Shown here piece by piece: positions 43,801 to 44,612 of a stretch of 44,612 nt of DNA. Source of the DNA: an uncultured Bacteroidota bacterium (GTDB lineage: Bacteria; Bacteroidota; Bacteroidia; Chitinophagales; Chitinophagaceae). The notes beneath the pieces were generated by a model that was not told where the DNA came from, searched no databases, and saw only the letters and a list, made by a program, of their open reading frames with translations. The stretch covers positions 1 to 44,612 of the forward strand of contig CAIRYK010000021.1 in NCBI GenBank assembly GCA_903882805.1. Direction: 5' to 3'. A program made the translations under genes and the position numbers. Each line of letters starts with the position of its first letter. Position 1 is the stretch's first letter.

Positions 43801-44612
43801 TGGGGCATGGTACGTGGTTGCCATCTTCACCAATTGCTATTACTGTCCCCCCAACCGGACCCGGTTCTTTTAATGGTGTACTAAAAGTATCCAATGGCGT
43901 ATGTACAAGTACAGGTTACAACATAAGGGTAAGGGTTACCGCCTCGCCTGGCGCCATAGCAGGAGCTTCGACAGTTTGTTCCGGCGATTCGATAACTATG
44001 GCTTGTGCAACACCAGGCGGCATTTGGACAAGCTCTGCACCTGCAGTTGCTACAGTCGGCTCTACTACCGGCGTTGTGTTAGGCCTATCTACTGGAACTA
44101 CTGTTATCAGTTATGCGGTTGGTAGCGGTTGCACAGTTACAAAAACAGTTACTGTAAATGGTTTACCCGATGCCGGAACAATATCTGGTTCACCTATCGT
44201 TTGTGTCGGTGCAACCGCGTTGATTACCACAACTTCTGGCGGCGGCTCATGGAGTAGTAGTAACACTGCGGTTGTCACTGTCGACACGGCGGGAAATATA
44301 CGTGGTATTATAGCCGGAACTGCGACAATCACCTACACTGTTACCAGCTCCTGTGGGGGTGGAACTGCAATCGCAACTGCTACTGTAGGTGTACTTCCTG
44401 CTCCTGATGCAGGCGCAATTACCGGCTCAGGCAGTGTGTGCGAGAGCGCAACCATTACCCTGAGCAATAGTACAACCGGCGGTGCATGGACTAGCAGCAA
44501 TACTGGAGTTGCCACAGTAAGTAGCGGCGGGGTGGTGACAGGCGTTTCTGCCGGCGCAGCAACAATCAGCTACGCGGTAAGCAACAGTTGCGGCACAGCT
44601 ACTGCGACTAAA
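40809..44612 (+). CDS. giant secreted LamG/Ig-like repeat protein with inserted NHL propeller (partial)
   Basis: An uninterrupted frame of 1268 codons from 40809 to the window edge, with no stop; the gene continues to the right. Residues 1-20 are a signal peptide (MKKILLFVCFICFAVVGFGQ). About 25-245 form a LamG/concanavalin-like domain (GGWWSFTGNALD, FTISLWVKINDF, WQHIVVTYNG, GALDDIGIWRRAL). Five Ig-like Big_2-type repeats follow (248-611), each with GGTWSSSNxAVAxV, GVVTGxSAGTxxISY and a following C. A sixth domain begins at 612, is interrupted by six NHL repeats of about 56 residues (666-1003), and resumes at 1004-1043. At least three more Ig repeats run to the edge. A T9SS gliding-type C-terminus is expected beyond the window (inference). 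Alternative starts exist 2, 4 and 7 codons upstream. Confidence 0.85.
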   Translation, partial: MKKILLFVCFICFAVVGFGQLPSYVDSSSLGGWWSFTGNALDSGQYHNNGTVHSATLTTDRFGTANSAYSFNGSTSYIDIPDNNALDLANTFTISLWVKINDFSAGIGMVSKPRTAGNTGYALRALDAGTTGHPAGNNYTFAANDGGSVNNVLFSNDTLTTGVWQHIVVTYNGSIENIYRNDTLVASDTITYTLANSIQSLLFGKEFNTGTSDRWFAGALDDIGIWRRALTRCEISKLYNARADLPYAGVISGPSSTFLGASISLANGTAGGSWNSSNTGVATVDLSGVVTGVSNGTTIISYTVTNACGTAVSTKTITVSGIAPISGATAVCVSGLASLTNATPGGVWVSRSPAIASVGSISGLVSGIAAGTSVISYTYSGSTVTTTITVNPRPAAITGSARICTSFSSLLRCNTAGGIWTSENRAVASVGSLDGSTTGVTPGLTNISYTLGTGCASMVTVTINPSPSAIIGTPSVCEGATTFLSDTTPGGTWYSGHPAIATVGSTGAVFGVSGGYATIYYIHSSGCYVTVNFAVNPLNLPILGNNNICVGSTTRYTNGALGGTWSSSNSAVASIGTTGVVTGLSAGTAIISYFISVSCGTRTIITTTVRVNNLPTISLGSTPVVCVGSTAAQLSYSGVTGSPATYSITWSDTAQARGFENIEPAGIIRTVAGTYAFGNTGDGGPATAARMYAPIDVALDSSNNMFIADYYNQAVRKVNTSGIITRYAGNGGISYSGDGGPATNAGFYHPIKTIVDKNGNLFIADIYNSVVRKVTPAGIITTVAGNGVIGFSGNGGPATAASLYYPAGIAVDTIGNLYISDYGNQVVRKVNTSGIISTYAGNRSAGYSGDGGPATAARMYNPWGMAIDKNGNLIVVEYSNWVVRKITPSGYISTVAGTNAIGYSGDGGPATAAAINYCYGMTIDSSGAIYLSESSNNVVRRIDTNGIINTIAGVGIAGFSGNGGLALSANLNYPTGVKINRAGDIYISDFSNAQVRMMGHGTWLPSSPIAITVPPTGPGSFNGVLKVSNGVCTSTGYNIRVRVTASPGAIAGASTVCSGDSITMACATPGGIWTSSAPAVATVGSTTGVVLGLSTGTTVISYAVGSGCTVTKTVTVNGLPDAGTISGSPIVCVGATALITTTSGGGSWSSSNTAVVTVDTAGNIRGIIAGTATITYTVTSSCGGGTAIATATVGVLPAPDAGAITGSGSVCESATITLSNSTTGGAWTSSNTGVATVSSGGVVTGVSAGAATISYAVSNSCGTATATK
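42804..43817 (+). other. NHL six-bladed propeller nested in an Ig-like domain
   Basis: Six consecutive repeats start with GIIRTVAGT, GIITRYAGN, GIITTVAGN, GIISTYAGN, GYISTVAGT and GIINTIAGV. Each has a GYSGDGGPATAA-type block and a NLYISDYGNQVVRKV-type strand. The preceding text SITWSDTAQARGFENIEPA and the following LPSSPIAITVPPTGPGSFNG are the two halves of one common Bacteroidota surface-protein domain, so the propeller replaces a loop of that domain in frame. Confidence 0.82.

Noticed and set aside
42804-43817. NHL block as a separate gene interrupting the giant gene
   Set aside because: The frame is continuous on both sides, with no stop, RBS or new start, and the flanking halves of the Ig-like domain match each other.

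Overview
The window looks like chromosomal DNA of a Bacteroidota bacterium, most likely of the Chitinophagales/Sphingobacteriales type (inference). The signs are a carboxypeptidase-like-plug TonB receptor paired with a DUF4249 lipoprotein, type IX secretion (T9SS) C-terminal sorting tails, many small SPII lipoproteins, NHL-repeat and Ig-repeat surface proteins, TAnnTTTG promoter boxes and weak Shine-Dalgarno sites. No phage, IS element, CRISPR array or integrase is visible.

Layout. 1-430: three tandem, progressively decayed 117-bp copies of a tRNA 3' end plus a terminator. 495-1957: an ArsR regulator with a palindromic operator, an AHSA1/SRPBCC protein and a VOC protein, closed by a terminator. 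1971-2540: relic of a SWIM-associated C-terminal domain with an in-frame TAG. 2691-7918: lipoprotein, LRR protein kinase, acyltransferase and L-aspartate oxidase (nadB). 8079-12569: secreted six-blade NHL protein, folC, a TonB-like protein and a lone receiver protein. 12793-18725: uvrC, lipoprotein, and a surface-polysaccharide unit (Gfo/Idh/MocA dehydrogenase, lipoprotein, initiating sugar-phosphate transferase). 19135-22255: TonB receptor plus DUF4249. 22326-25038: a four-gene, overlapping Ter-type operon (HAD, phosphoribosyltransferase, two TerD). 25227-28575: lipoprotein, mtaB and a head-GIN-type surface protein. 28968-33043: T9SS beta-helix protein and prolyl oligopeptidase, converging on a perfect 20-bp-arm hairpin. 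33320-37034: Hsp20, then a two-gene unit of a probable flavin TIM-barrel protein and a PLP decarboxylase. 37044-37405: RNase P RNA on the minus strand. 37525-38418: Rpn-type PD-(D/E)XK protein. 38510-40436: rfbA and rfbB for dTDP-sugar synthesis. 40809-44612: a giant secreted LamG/Ig-repeat protein that leaves the window still open.

Most remarkable observations: (i) in the giant surface protein a complete six-repeat NHL propeller (42804-43817) sits inside one Ig-like domain, whose two halves are still recognisable on either side; the window also holds a free-standing NHL paralogue. (ii) The 33982-37034 gene pair looks like an uncharacterised two-enzyme module. (iii) The Ter operon is very reduced, and its HAD protein has Trp in place of the second motif-I Asp. 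(iv) The tRNA-3'-end tandem array at the left edge looks like a site of repeated duplication or integration.
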